DNA of 63,392 nt, from contig CAMWID010000008.1 of the NCBI GenBank assembly GCA_947174235.1, forward strand, positions 1 to 63,392. Reading direction: 5' to 3'. The stretch is from an uncultured Porphyromonadaceae bacterium (GTDB lineage: Bacteria > Bacteroidota > Bacteroidia > Bacteroidales > Muribaculaceae). Made by a program: the position numbers and the translations under genes. Positions 36,059 through 44,424 of this stretch are shown in pieces. Positions within the stretch are counted from its first letter, which is position 1. Every line of letters begins with the position of its first letter. The notes beneath the pieces are model-generated. The model did not search any database and had not been told where the DNA came from. It worked only from the letters and a program-made list of their open reading frames with translations.

Positions 36059-37678
36059 TTATTTTCCGTTGATCAACGCCAAGAGTTCCTGAATAGCGTC
36101 TTCAGACGGAATATTCTTTTTAACCAGATTTTTACCCTTGTACAGACTCACCTTGCCGGGTCCGGCGCCCACATATCCGTAGTCGGCGTCAGCCATTTCT
36201 CCTGGACCGTTGACTATGCACCCCATCACACCTATCTTGAGCCCTTTGAAGCCTTGTGTGGCAGCTTTCACGTGGGCAAGAGTTTTCTGTAGATCAAACA
36301 AGGTTCTGCCACATCCCGGACACGCGATATACTCGGTTTTGCTGATTCGCAGACGTGCCGCCTGAAGCAACCCCAATGCTAACGAATTTATCTCGTCACT
36401 TGTAAATGCCGGCGCGTCAATAGAGATGCCGGAGCCGTATCCGCCAAGCAGCAACGGTCCGAAATCCGCCCCCGCCTTTATCTGTAAATCCTCAAGATCT
36501 GTATCTTCGTAAGACATATGGATAAAAACCGGATTCTTACCGCCGATGGCTACAAACCTGTCGATCCATGAGGCTATTTCTCCGGGACGGTTGTCATTGG
36601 AAGAACGTACAACCACAGGATAATCATCCCCGAACAATTCCGGATCTGACGAAGCATCCGCACTATGCCATCCACCGGGAAGAGCGGGGAAATCAATTCC
36701 TGCCACCAATGGATAATTCACACCTTCAAAACCTATGACATCAACCGCATAATCACGGCTTGCCCCGTCTTTAACTGACGTCGGTTCGACGACAGGGGCA
36801 TGACAGGCACGTCCGCAGATATAATCCCTCAACTTGCATGCCACCGGAATCTCGTTCTCGGGATCTTCGGTAAGAGACACCCTTATTGTGTCGCCTATAC
36901 CTTCTCCAAGCAAAGCGCCTATCCCCACAGCACTCTTGATTCGTCCGTCTTCCCCGTCGCCGGCTTCTGTCACCCCGAGATGCAACGGAAAAGCCATCCC
37001 CTCCTCCTTCATTCTCTTGTCAAGAAGACGCACAGTGGCTACCATCACCACTACATTCGATGCCTTTATGGAGATCACGATGTTGTCGAAATCGGCTTCA
37101 CGGCATACACGCAGAAATTCCATTACAGATTCCACCATCCCTGCCGGAGTATCGCCATAACGGCTCATGATCCTGTCTGACAGCGAACCGTGGTTGACAC
37201 CGAGCCTTACCGCAGTTCCATGCTCCTTGCAGACATCAAGAAACGGCACGAGCGTGTCTTTGATTTTCATGACTTCGGCGGCATACTCCTCATCCGTAAA
37301 CTCAAGTTTCTTGAATGTGCGGGCGGCATCTACAAAGTTACCGGGATTTATGCGGACTTTCTCACATGTGGCAGCCGCTTTGAATGCGGCGTTGGGATTG
37401 AAATGCACATCTGCCACAAGGGGGACATCACAACCCGCCTCATCAAGTTTTTTGCGGATTTCAGCCATGTTCTCCGCTTCCCTTACCCCTTGTGTGGTCA
37501 GCCTTATGATCTCTCCGCCTGCCGCCGCTATACGCAAAGCCTGCGCCACACTTCCATCGGTATCAAGAGTGGAAGTATTGTTCATAGACTGTATCCTAAT
37601 TGGATTGTTTCCGCCTATCCCTACTTTCCCGGCATGAGCCACGCTGCTCTCACGCCGTTTATAATTATATATGCTCAT
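36059..37678 (-). CDS. ispG: 4-hydroxy-3-methylbut-2-enyl diphosphate synthase (IspG)
   Basis: Iron-sulfur enzyme of the MEP isoprenoid pathway. The 539-residue protein has the TIM barrel (from IQSMNNTSTLDT), a middle domain of about 140 residues found in Bacteroidota and plant forms, and the C-terminal cluster domain with CPGCGRT and GCIVNGPGE cysteines. The extra domain explains the length beyond the 370 residues of E. coli IspG. No strong promoter was found. Confidence 0.95.
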   Translation of the reverse strand: MSIYNYKRRESSVAHAGKVGIGGNNPIRIQSMNNTSTLDTDGSVAQALRIAAAGGEIIRLTTQGVREAENMAEIRKKLDEAGCDVPLVADVHFNPNAAFKAAATCEKVRINPGNFVDAARTFKKLEFTDEEYAAEVMKIKDTLVPFLDVCKEHGTAVRLGVNHGSLSDRIMSRYGDTPAGMVESVMEFLRVCREADFDNIVISIKASNVVVMVATVRLLDKRMKEEGMAFPLHLGVTEAGDGEDGRIKSAVGIGALLGEGIGDTIRVSLTEDPENEIPVACKLRDYICGRACHAPVVEPTSVKDGASRDYAVDVIGFEGVNYPLVAGIDFPALPGGWHSADASSDPELFGDDYPVVVRSSNDNRPGEIASWIDRFVAIGGKNPVFIHMSYEDTDLEDLQIKAGADFGPLLLGGYGSGISIDAPAFTSDEINSLALGLLQAARLRISKTEYIACPGCGRTLFDLQKTLAHVKAATQGFKGLKIGVMGCIVNGPGEMADADYGYVGAGPGKVSLYKGKNLVKKNIPSEDAIQELLALINGK

Positions 37679-37737
37679 TGTGTCAAGTTATCGAATTAAT
37701 CGTATTTTCCCCGGCAGTAAAATGGAAAAATGTCTGT

Positions 37738-38550
37738 TTATTTGATCATTGTAAGAAAAAATACGCTGCAGAATCCCACGGCATATCCGGCAAGCACCTG
37801 CCACACGGTATGACGTCCAAGCCATACACGTGCCGAACCCAGAAGTCCGGCAAGCCCGATGAAGAGCAGAAGCCAGAAAAATATCTCAGGCTCAGCATAA
37901 CCATCCTTGGCTATTCTTATCAACAGGGCTATCACTCCGGCTATCCCTGCGGCATGCGCGGATATTTTCCATTGGAAATTTATTATCAGATTGACAAAAG
38001 CCGCCACCGCCCCTCCCGCGAAAAACAGTGAAAGCCAGACCGGTGCCCCTTTGGCAGACATGAACCATGCCGTCACTCCGAAGCAGACTATTGATATGAT
38101 ATAAGGGATCAGCCGCTCTTTTCTGCCATTGAGACCCAGATCTTCAACAAATCCCATCTTTTTGAGAAGCAGCACTAACGCCATGGGCACCGCAACGTTG
38201 ATTCCCGCCGTTATGAAGGTAAAGACCATTCTCATGCCGATAGGAGCCACATCAAGAATCGACAGCCCGAATGCGAGTATAAGTCCATAAACAGGCATCA
38301 ACAACGGGACCAGCACCCATGACAGGATATGCGAGACAATATCTGCCACACGTTCAATGGATGTCTGCCCGTCATCCTTGTTTTTGCTGTCAGACACATG
38401 CCCTGAAGGCTTAGGATCACGTGAAGACACGTCTGACTGTTCAGGACTGTCGCCAAACAGTCCTCCGTTTCTTTTATTCAGGCTGAACCCGTCTTCTCTA
38501 TCCTCACTACCGGGCACTTCCGGATAATATGATGATGTATCTATCGGCAT
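37738..38550 (-). CDS. PAP2-like integral membrane protein
   Basis: A 270-residue protein with a 70-residue polar N-terminal segment followed by about six membrane helices. It carries remnants of the PAP2 phosphatase motifs: KERLIPY, SAH in KISAHAAG in place of PSGH, and ARVWLGRHTVWQ in place of SRxxxxxHxxxD. The final Asp is Gln. It may be an atypical lipid phosphatase or have another role. It is followed downstream (37678) by ispG with 59 bp between; coexpression is uncertain. Confidence 0.78.
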   Translation of the reverse strand: MPIDTSSYYPEVPGSEDREDGFSLNKRNGGLFGDSPEQSDVSSRDPKPSGHVSDSKNKDDGQTSIERVADIVSHILSWVLVPLLMPVYGLILAFGLSILDVAPIGMRMVFTFITAGINVAVPMALVLLLKKMGFVEDLGLNGRKERLIPYIISIVCFGVTAWFMSAKGAPVWLSLFFAGGAVAAFVNLIINFQWKISAHAAGIAGVIALLIRIAKDGYAEPEIFFWLLLFIGLAGLLGSARVWLGRHTVWQVLAGYAVGFCSVFFLTMIK

Positions 38551-38568
38551 TTTTATTGGGATATATTG

Positions 38569-39519
38569 TCAATTATTAAAATCCTTAGGCGTCGCGCCCC
38601 TTACCGCTGCAAGGAATTTGGCGGGCACCGGCTGTTCGAAACGCATGTCTTTTCTTGTCACCGGATGCGCGAACCGCAATGTACGGGCATGCAGACACAG
38701 ACGGTGAAGACGGCTTTCCTTGGCGCCGTATTTGCGGTCGCCCATGATGGGATGTCCCATTTCCGAAGCATGTACCCTTATCTGGTTCTTTCTGCCTGTG
38801 TCAAGAGAGAACTCCACCAGCGACAGTCCGTTGGCTCTCTTGAGAACCTTGTAACGAGTCAGCGCAAGCTTTCCCTCATCCTCTTCTTTTGTGGAATAGA
38901 CTACATACTGTGAATTTTCGGTAAGACGGCTTTTCACATATCCTTCGTCAGCCTTGACATACCCTTCCAGCAATGCCACATAAAGACGGTCAAGCACCAT
39001 GTTGTTCCAGTTATGGCGGAGTGTCTCCTGGGCTTCTTCCGATTTAGTGAACATCATCAGTCCGGATGTATCACGGTCAAGCCGGTGCACGACATACAGT
39101 TTGTTGGCAGGATTCTGTCTCTTGACATAGTCCCGCAATATGTCATACGCGGTTTCCTCCTTCCGATGGCTTTGGGTTCCTACAGAAAGAAGTCCGTATC
39201 CTTTGTTGACAACTATCACATCGTCATCCTCATATACGAGCTGAAGCCGATGATGTTTCAGCGTAACAAACGGACGGGACATGTTGATCCGCACATCTTC
39301 CCCGGGGGCGACAGGGGTATCAAAAGCGGTTGTAACCTCTCCTCCTGACATTATATGACCGAAACGCAGCCAAACCTTCAGGTCATTACGGCTTTTATCC
39401 GGAAAATTCTCACCCACAAAAGCAAGCAGCGGCTTTGCCTCGTCTCCAGTGTTTGTCAATGTCATGATCCGGTCTTCCCTGAAAGGGTGCCGACCGGCAT
39501 GTTGTCTGTTTCTTGCCAT
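38569..39519 (-). CDS. RluA family pseudouridine synthase
   Basis: RNA-modifying enzyme converting uridine to pseudouridine in rRNA or tRNA. The 316-residue protein has an S4-like N-terminal part and the catalytic motif HRLDRDTSGLMMF with the active-site Asp. Later segments FSLDTGRKNQIRVH and HPIMGDRKYG are typical of the RluA/RluC/RluD group. The target uridine cannot be deduced. It lies 18 bp upstream of the PAP2-like gene on the same strand. Confidence 0.94.
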   Translation of the reverse strand: MARNRQHAGRHPFREDRIMTLTNTGDEAKPLLAFVGENFPDKSRNDLKVWLRFGHIMSGGEVTTAFDTPVAPGEDVRINMSRPFVTLKHHRLQLVYEDDDVIVVNKGYGLLSVGTQSHRKEETAYDILRDYVKRQNPANKLYVVHRLDRDTSGLMMFTKSEEAQETLRHNWNNMVLDRLYVALLEGYVKADEGYVKSRLTENSQYVVYSTKEEDEGKLALTRYKVLKRANGLSLVEFSLDTGRKNQIRVHASEMGHPIMGDRKYGAKESRLHRLCLHARTLRFAHPVTRKDMRFEQPVPAKFLAAVRGATPKDFNN

Positions 39520-39577
39520 ATTTATATAACAACCATAAAACGGTTATGTATATTTTAACGTGATTTTATTATTTATC

Positions 39578-40864
39578 TTATAAATTGACCGCAGACGCTT
39601 TTCTCAACAAGTTATTTCCAAACCTGCAATAAAGACATTTCCTGCTGTCGCAATATTCCTTTCTCAGATGAAGCAGCGCCTGCGATCTCCATGCGTTGCC
39701 CGCCTGCATCCCTAAAGATGTCCATTGTCTAACTACTCCGTTGTTTTCCGGTGGAAGTTTTTCCAGAAGCAGCTGTCCGCGCTCGGCAAGATCCACATCG
39801 CCCCGCAACGCTCCCGACGCATAAAGAAGAGGAGCCGCCACATTTATCATCAAAAGCGATACACTCATATCCGACAGAGTGTCGGATATGGCACGGGCAT
39901 CGACATCGAACGAAAAATGGGTGTGCCAATATCCGTCAAGACACCATGAAAACAAGTCGCGCATTTTTTCCGGATCTCCGTTTGAAGATATTATCTTTGA
40001 GAACAAAGAAAATCCCCCTTCACAGGCTTTGGAGAGGAAAGCTATCCTGCGGTGCGGAAAATTCTGAGGACGCGTGCGTGAATATTTCCACAATCCCTGA
40101 CGCATCGGATGCAATCCATACTTTCTCGCCAAAAAATAATATTCTCTGCACAAAAGCTGATAATATTCATCAAAAATATGCAGCGATGAATCAAGCATGG
40201 CTGCCTGACCGAAAAGCAATGCCTGTAGCTGAAGCGGGTTGTCTGAATGATGATGAAGATATTTCAAGGGGATTGAACGGGCAAGCATTTCAAACGGATC
40301 GCCGTTTAATCCGAACCCCATGGATCTCGCCAGAATAATGAAACACGTCTGTTCCCAGTCGTTCCCGCACATATTGTATATATCCATCACTCTTTGCGCC
40401 TTCGACTGCAGTCTTTCCACAGCCAGAGTCTCGAGCCAGTCAGTAATCTGCAACCTGCCTAATGACATGAGTGAGTCCTTACACTTCACTCCGTCAAGAT
40501 CAGAAGAAAGAGACGCGAATGTTCTAAAGAAATCTTCCGGCATCGTGACCTCAACCTGTGGAATCACCGAGCCGTCGGGACGCCTGACCCGACAATCGGA
40601 AATCCCCACGACATGCAAGATTATCCCGTCATAGGCACGATCTTTGTGATGCCCGTGACGTTGCCAGTCTGAAGCTCGTACATGAATCTCGACATTGCCC
40701 GCCCATTCCACTCCGTCAACCTTGATCTTAGAATTAAAGAAATCGGGACCCGCGTCAGTGTTGAGGCGACCGGGATCGATCACCTCCACTTCAGCCCCAC
40801 CCGATTCCCGGAGTGTTCTGCCGAACATCTTCGATTTCCAAAGATACTGATATAGTTTTTCCAT
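39578..40864 (-). CDS. DUF2851 family protein
   Basis: I choose ATG 40864 (MEKLYQYLWKSKMFG), the typical N terminus of the family; the frame extends 13 residues upstream. The 428-residue protein has the conserved NTDAGPDFFNSKIKVDG and WAGNVEIHVRASDW segments of DUF2851, a Bacteroidota family whose function is not known to me. The C terminus has CRKCLYC-like pairs (CDSRKCLYC). It lies 58 bp upstream of the RluA-type gene. Confidence 0.88.
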   Translation of the reverse strand: MEKLYQYLWKSKMFGRTLRESGGAEVEVIDPGRLNTDAGPDFFNSKIKVDGVEWAGNVEIHVRASDWQRHGHHKDRAYDGIILHVVGISDCRVRRPDGSVIPQVEVTMPEDFFRTFASLSSDLDGVKCKDSLMSLGRLQITDWLETLAVERLQSKAQRVMDIYNMCGNDWEQTCFIILARSMGFGLNGDPFEMLARSIPLKYLHHHSDNPLQLQALLFGQAAMLDSSLHIFDEYYQLLCREYYFLARKYGLHPMRQGLWKYSRTRPQNFPHRRIAFLSKACEGGFSLFSKIISSNGDPEKMRDLFSWCLDGYWHTHFSFDVDARAISDTLSDMSVSLLMINVAAPLLYASGALRGDVDLAERGQLLLEKLPPENNGVVRQWTSLGMQAGNAWRSQALLHLRKEYCDSRKCLYCRFGNNLLRKASAVNL

Positions 40865-40903
40865 GCCATCTTCCGCCACATGGGAAACAAGGGTAGACAG
40901 CAA

Positions 40904-41042
40904 TCTGTCTGTCCAGCCGGAATAAAACCCTGTTGCCGGATATTGACGGGAATATTTTATGCAAAAATAATCATTTTCAAGATATTTTCATTCCGTAATC
41001 TAATAATTTTTTATAAATTGCATTAAAAATTGGCTTCTATAC
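40904..41042. other. Non-coding stretch before short RNA copy B
   Basis: AT-rich sequence upstream of DUF2851 and the short RNA. I see no gene. It lies between the DUF2851 start on the minus strand and the copy B promoter on the plus strand, and may carry the DUF2851 promoter, but no full consensus match is seen. Confidence 0.5.
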
Positions 41043-41073
41043 TTGAATTTTTATCTAAATTACATTAACTTTG
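41043..41073 (+). promoter_or_regulatory. Promoter of short RNA copy B
   Basis: TTG (41043-41045), a 20-bp spacer and TAACTTTG (41066-41073), followed six bases later by the predicted RNA start. Good consensus match. Confidence 0.72.
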
Positions 41074-41079
41074 CATAGT

Positions 41080-41147
41080 GTTTTTCATAGTATAATTAAG
41101 ATTAAGGTTTCGGTCTATTTCTTTGGGAAAAGAAATAGACTTTTTTT
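41080..41147 (+). ncRNA. Short paralogous RNA, copy B (diverged)
   Basis: About 68 nt, starting GTTTTTCATAGTATAATT, with the shared ATTAAGGTT segment. It ends in an intrinsic terminator: a perfect 12-bp stem (41113-41124 with 41129-41140), loop GGGA and seven T residues (41141-41147). The 5' part is similar to copies A and C but changed at several bases, and the hairpin is unrelated in sequence. There is no ORF. It is convergent with rubrerythrin. Confidence 0.7.
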
Positions 41148-41175
41148 ATGCATCTTTTTTGTATACATAACAAAA

Positions 41176-41199
41176 TACGCCCGGATTTTTCCGGACGTA
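41176..41199 (-). terminator. Terminator after rubrerythrin
   Basis: Stem 41176-41179/41181-41185 with 41190-41194/41196-41199, one mismatch, loop TTTT. On the rubrerythrin strand it is followed by TTTTGTT, 20 bp after the stop. Confidence 0.65.
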
Positions 41200-41218
41200 C
41201 TCTAAATACTTTTCAGGA

Positions 41219-41806
41219 TCATACATTCTCTTCAGCCGGCATAAAATGCTGATACGGATGCGAGCATGCGGGACATTTTTCAGGAGGCTCTGTCCCTTCG
41301 AAAATATAACCGCAGACAAGACACTGCCATTTGATCGGTTTGTCGCGCTTCCAAACCTTGTCATTGTCGATCTGCCATTTCATGAGGTCAAAACGTTCTT
41401 TATGATGGTTCTCAATAGTGGCGACAGCCCGGAAAACATCTGCTATTTCAGGGAAACCCTCTTCATCTGCCACGTCTGCCGACTTCTGATACATCTCCAC
41501 ACCTTCCTTCTGCTCTTCCGCTGCGGCTACGGCAAGATTAGATACAGTCGGAGACAGTATACCGGGATCAATACCAAGCTGATCGGTCATAACAACCCCA
41601 TTTGTAAGATATTTCAAGAATATTTTCGCATGATGAAGCTCATTATCCGCCGTTTCCGCAAAAATATTCGCAAAATGGAAATACTGTTCTTTCTGCGCCG
41701 TCTGTGAGAAATAAGTATAACGGGTATACGCGGTCGACTCCGCCACATACGCGTTTGCAAGATTTTTTTCGGTCTTTGTGCCTTTGAGGCTCTTTGTGTT
41801 TGCCAT
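41219..41806 (-). CDS. rbr: Rubrerythrin
   Basis: Non-haem di-iron protein that reduces peroxide in anaerobes. The 195-residue protein has a ferritin-like four-helix domain with the Glu ligands in AYVAESTAYTRYTYF and ATIENHHKERFD, followed by a C-terminal rubredoxin-like domain with two Cys pairs (CLVCGYIFEG and CPACSHPY). Length and domain order match rubrerythrin. Upstream on the minus strand TATCTTTG (41955 to 41948) may be its -7 box, without a good -33, leaving a leader near 135 nt. Confidence 0.96.
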   Translation of the reverse strand: MANTKSLKGTKTEKNLANAYVAESTAYTRYTYFSQTAQKEQYFHFANIFAETADNELHHAKIFLKYLTNGVVMTDQLGIDPGILSPTVSNLAVAAAEEQKEGVEMYQKSADVADEEGFPEIADVFRAVATIENHHKERFDLMKWQIDNDKVWKRDKPIKWQCLVCGYIFEGTEPPEKCPACSHPYQHFMPAEENV

Positions 41807-41955
41807 AGTTTCTGATATTTAGAGAATAAGATCATTCCAACATTGTGGTGCGTCAGAAAAACGATACCGCCACATGTAGATGATTTCAGTCTTTATATTT
41901 CAACGCCGTATTATATAAATTGTTTAGTGCGCGTCTGCGCTCAAAGACAAAGATA

Positions 41956-41986
41956 TTGTATGAATTGTTTTTTTTATATAAATTCG
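41956..41986 (+). promoter_or_regulatory. Promoter of recO, leaderless arrangement
   Basis: TTG (41956-41958), a 20-bp spacer and TAAATTCG (41979-41986), then CGAC and the recO ATG at 41991. The mRNA would begin at or within two bases of the start codon. The C69 dipeptidase gene has the same layout. Confidence 0.5.
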
Positions 41987-41990
41987 CGAC

Positions 41991-42815
41991 ATGACTGAAA
42001 AAATGATCGCTATAGTCCTTGACGTCACACGACACAACGACCGGATGAATGTCATCACTCTGTACAGCCGTTCTCGGGGACGGTTATCTTTCCTGTCGCC
42101 GGTCGGAAGCGGGAAATCAGGAAAAATGAGACAGTCGCGTCTACAACCTCTCGCCGTCATCGAAAGTGATATTAATTTCAAGACCTCTTCCGAACTGCAA
42201 CGTCTCGGGGCATTTTCGTGCCTTACAGTCTGGCACGACATTTACTTCAACCCCATAAAACAGATGATCACATTATTTCTGTCAGAATTTCTTAACAGAC
42301 TATTGCGCGCGACTATGCCTGATGAGAATCTGTGGGACTACATTTTCAACTCTTTGCGGCTGCTTGACAACATGCAGAAAGGGGTGGCGAATTTTCATAT
42401 CGCATTTCTATCCTCTCTTCTTCCATTCGCCGGTATCCAACCTGATTACTCTTTGTATAGACCAGGATACTGTTTCGACATGCAATCCGGCTCTTTCAAA
42501 AAATACCATGAGGCGGGAAACAAACCGCAGGACAATCACGATCCAAGTAATAATAAAAGTAACGTTTATAGCCTACATACACATATTGACAATCAAATTC
42601 CTCTGGAAACAGATAAAAACCCTATCCTCTCCGGTGAAGAAGCATTCATGGCAGCAGTAATCTGCAGGGTCAATTTTTCTAATATAAGGGCATTGCGGCT
42701 CAACAGAACCACGCGATACCGTATATTGCAACGTCTACTGCAATATTATTCATATCACTTCCCGGGCACCGGAAATATCAAATCCCTTGATATTATCCAT
42801 GAAATATTTAGTTAA
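41991..42815 (+). CDS. recO: DNA repair protein RecO
   Basis: Recombination mediator that helps load RecA in the RecFOR pathway. The 274-residue protein has the N-terminal OB fold (IVLDVTRHNDRMNVITLYS) and a helical C-terminal domain ending YYSYHFPGTGNIKSLDIIHEIF, typical of Bacteroidota RecO. Zinc-binding cysteines of some RecO proteins are not evident. An inserted Asn/Asp-rich loop lies near residues 175-200. The predicted promoter leaves no leader. Confidence 0.9.
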   Translation: MTEKMIAIVLDVTRHNDRMNVITLYSRSRGRLSFLSPVGSGKSGKMRQSRLQPLAVIESDINFKTSSELQRLGAFSCLTVWHDIYFNPIKQMITLFLSEFLNRLLRATMPDENLWDYIFNSLRLLDNMQKGVANFHIAFLSSLLPFAGIQPDYSLYRPGYCFDMQSGSFKKYHEAGNKPQDNHDPSNNKSNVYSLHTHIDNQIPLETDKNPILSGEEAFMAAVICRVNFSNIRALRLNRTTRYRILQRLLQYYSYHFPGTGNIKSLDIIHEIFS

Positions 42816-43058
42816 TCCAGGTTCAAGACTTTTATTATCCATATTCAAACAAAAAAACCTTACCTTTTCATTTTTAGCAATTTGACATTTACATATAAAT
42901 ATTTACCCCTGCCGACAGCAGAAAAACTAACGCTCTTCCATAATGCAATAAATTATCTGTCAATTTGCAAGCAAAACTACCGTCACATCCTCCATCAGCA
43001 CTACTTAACAAGCGTTAAATTAAGCGTTTGAGTATATATTTTTTCTTCCAAATATTTT
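42816..43058. other. Non-coding stretch between recO and short RNA copy C
   Basis: About 240 bp of AT-rich sequence after recO. It contains two copies of AAGCGTT at 43012-43030, 13 bp apart, just upstream of the copy C promoter. I see no gene or known RNA and no clear terminator for recO. Confidence 0.5.
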
Positions 43059-43086
43059 TTTGTTAAAAAAATCTGTATTAACTTTG
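43059..43086 (+). promoter_or_regulatory. Promoter of short RNA copy C
   Basis: TTTG (43059-43062), a short 16-bp spacer and TAACTTTG (43079-43086). The RNA start is six bases downstream. The spacer is shorter than the consensus 19-21, so another -33 contact is possible. Confidence 0.55.
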
Positions 43087-43092
43087 CACTGT

Positions 43093-43155
43093 GTTTTTCA
43101 TGGTATTAGATTTAAGGTTAGAGGATTAGTTGTCGAGAGACACCTAATCTTTTTG
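43093..43155 (+). ncRNA. Short paralogous RNA, copy C
   Basis: About 63 nt, starting GTTTTTCATGGTATTAGA, then TTTAAGGTTA, nearly the same as copy A. It ends in a terminator hairpin (GATTAG-T-TGTC paired with GACA-C-CTAATC, one internal mismatch) with a GAGA loop and TTTTT at 43150-43154. The hairpin shares GATTnGTTGTCG with copy A. There is no ORF. It is followed by an inverted repeat like the one next to copy A. Confidence 0.72.
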
Positions 43156-43226
43156 TTTTATCGGATCTCTGTGGAAACAAATACTCGAAACAATATCCTT
43201 TTGAACGGGAAAACAGCAAAAAAATA

Positions 43227-43279
43227 ACAGAAGAACAGACGTTTTAAATAATAATATCATAAAACATCTGTCCTTCTGT
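43227..43279. repeat. ACAGAAG-type inverted repeat, 3' side of queA
   Basis: Arms 43227-43246 and 43260-43279 pair over 20 bp with two mismatches around a 13-nt loop. The arms begin ACAGAAGAACAGA, the same core as the 46-bp repeats after gltX. It lies 75 bp after the queA stop and may terminate that transcript. Confidence 0.7.
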
Positions 43280-43353
43280 CAGTCAGAATTCTCTTCTGCT
43301 CTTATATTCCTTTATTTTTCTATTATCTTGTCTCTTGGTTCAACGTTGCGATC

Positions 43354-44406
43354 TCAGCGAAGTATCAACATCGCGTCGCCATAAGCGCCAAACCGATATT
43401 TCTCTTTCACCGCCACGTCATAAGCCTTCATCACGAGCTCAAATCCTCCGAAAGCACATACCATCATAAGCATGGTGCTCAAAGGCATATGGAAATTGGA
43501 AACAAGCGAATTGCAGACAGTAAAGTCATAGGGAGGGAAAATAAATCTGTTTGTCCAGCCCTCATATGTCATCAAATGACCGTCCATACATACAGCCGTA
43601 GCCACGGCACGCAAGACGGAAGTGCCGACCGCGCACACATTGGAATTTCTGTCTTTAGCGGCATTTACGATATTCACAAGCTCCTCGTTGACAAACATCT
43701 CTTCTGAATCCATCCGGTGTTTTGTCAGATCCTCCACGTCGATATCCTTGAAATTTCCTCTGCCACTGTGTAAAGTAAGGAATCCTCGCTCCACACCCTT
43801 TATCTCAAGGCGCTTCAACAGCTCCCTGCTGAAATGAAGTCCTGCCGCCGGGGCCATTACTGCCCCCTCGTTCTTGGCGAAAATGCATTGATAGCGGTCA
43901 GCGTCCCAGTCTTCGACCTTTCTGGTGATATATTCCGGAAGAGGGGTCTCTCCCAAGGCATACAGAGCCTCTTTAAATTCATCGTGAGGTCCGTCGTAAA
44001 GGAAACGCAATGTCCTTCCCCTTGATGTGGTATTGTCGATCACCTCAGCCACCATCGAATCGTCTTCTCCGAAATAGAGTTTATTGCCTATGCGGATCTT
44101 TCTGGCAGGCTCCACAAGAACATCCCAGAATTTATTCTCCACATTGAGTTCGCGCAGCAGGAACACCTCTATGCAAGCTCCGGTCTTTTCCTTATTGCCA
44201 TAAAGACGCGCGGGGAAAACTTTGGTGTCATTGAAAATCATCACATCCCCATCATCGAAATAATTGAGTATATCCTTGAAAATGTGATGTGAAATTTCAC
44301 CTGTCTTGGCATTGACAACCATCAGGCGGCATTCATCCCTGTTTTCAGAAGGATACTGGGCAATCAGATTCTCGGGAAGTTTGAATTTGAACTGCGATAA
44401 TTTCAT
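43354..44406 (-). CDS. queA: tRNA S-adenosylmethionine ribosyltransferase-isomerase (QueA)
   Basis: Enzyme of queuosine synthesis that adds an epoxycyclopentane group to preQ1 in tRNA. The 350-residue protein begins [20 protein letters not shown], and has [15 protein letters not shown] and [11 protein letters not shown], all hallmarks of QueA. Length is normal. It lies 18 bp downstream of truB, in the cluster that begins with ftsX. The stop is followed by the ACAGAAG-type inverted repeat. Confidence 0.96.
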   Translation of the reverse strand: MKLSQFKFKLPENLIAQYPSENRDECRLMVVNAKTGEISHHIFKDILNYFDDGDVMIFNDTKVFPARLYGNKEKTGACIEVFLLRELNVENKFWDVLVEPARKIRIGNKLYFGEDDSMVAEVIDNTTSRGRTLRFLYDGPHDEFKEALYALGETPLPEYITRKVEDWDADRYQCIFAKNEGAVMAPAAGLHFSRELLKRLEIKGVERGFLTLHSGRGNFKDIDVEDLTKHRMDSEEMFVNEELVNIVNAAKDRNSNVCAVGTSVLRAVATAVCMDGHLMTYEGWTNRFIFPPYDFTVCNSLVSNFHMPLSTMLMMVCAFGGFELVMKAYDVAVKEKYRFGAYGDAMLILR

Positions 44407-44424
44407 AATTCCGTAAATTGATAA

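Noticed and set aside
41146..41364. 72-codon frame overlapping rubrerythrin and the end of short RNA copy B
   Set aside because: It is out of frame with the conserved rubredoxin-type domain of rubrerythrin and crosses its terminator.
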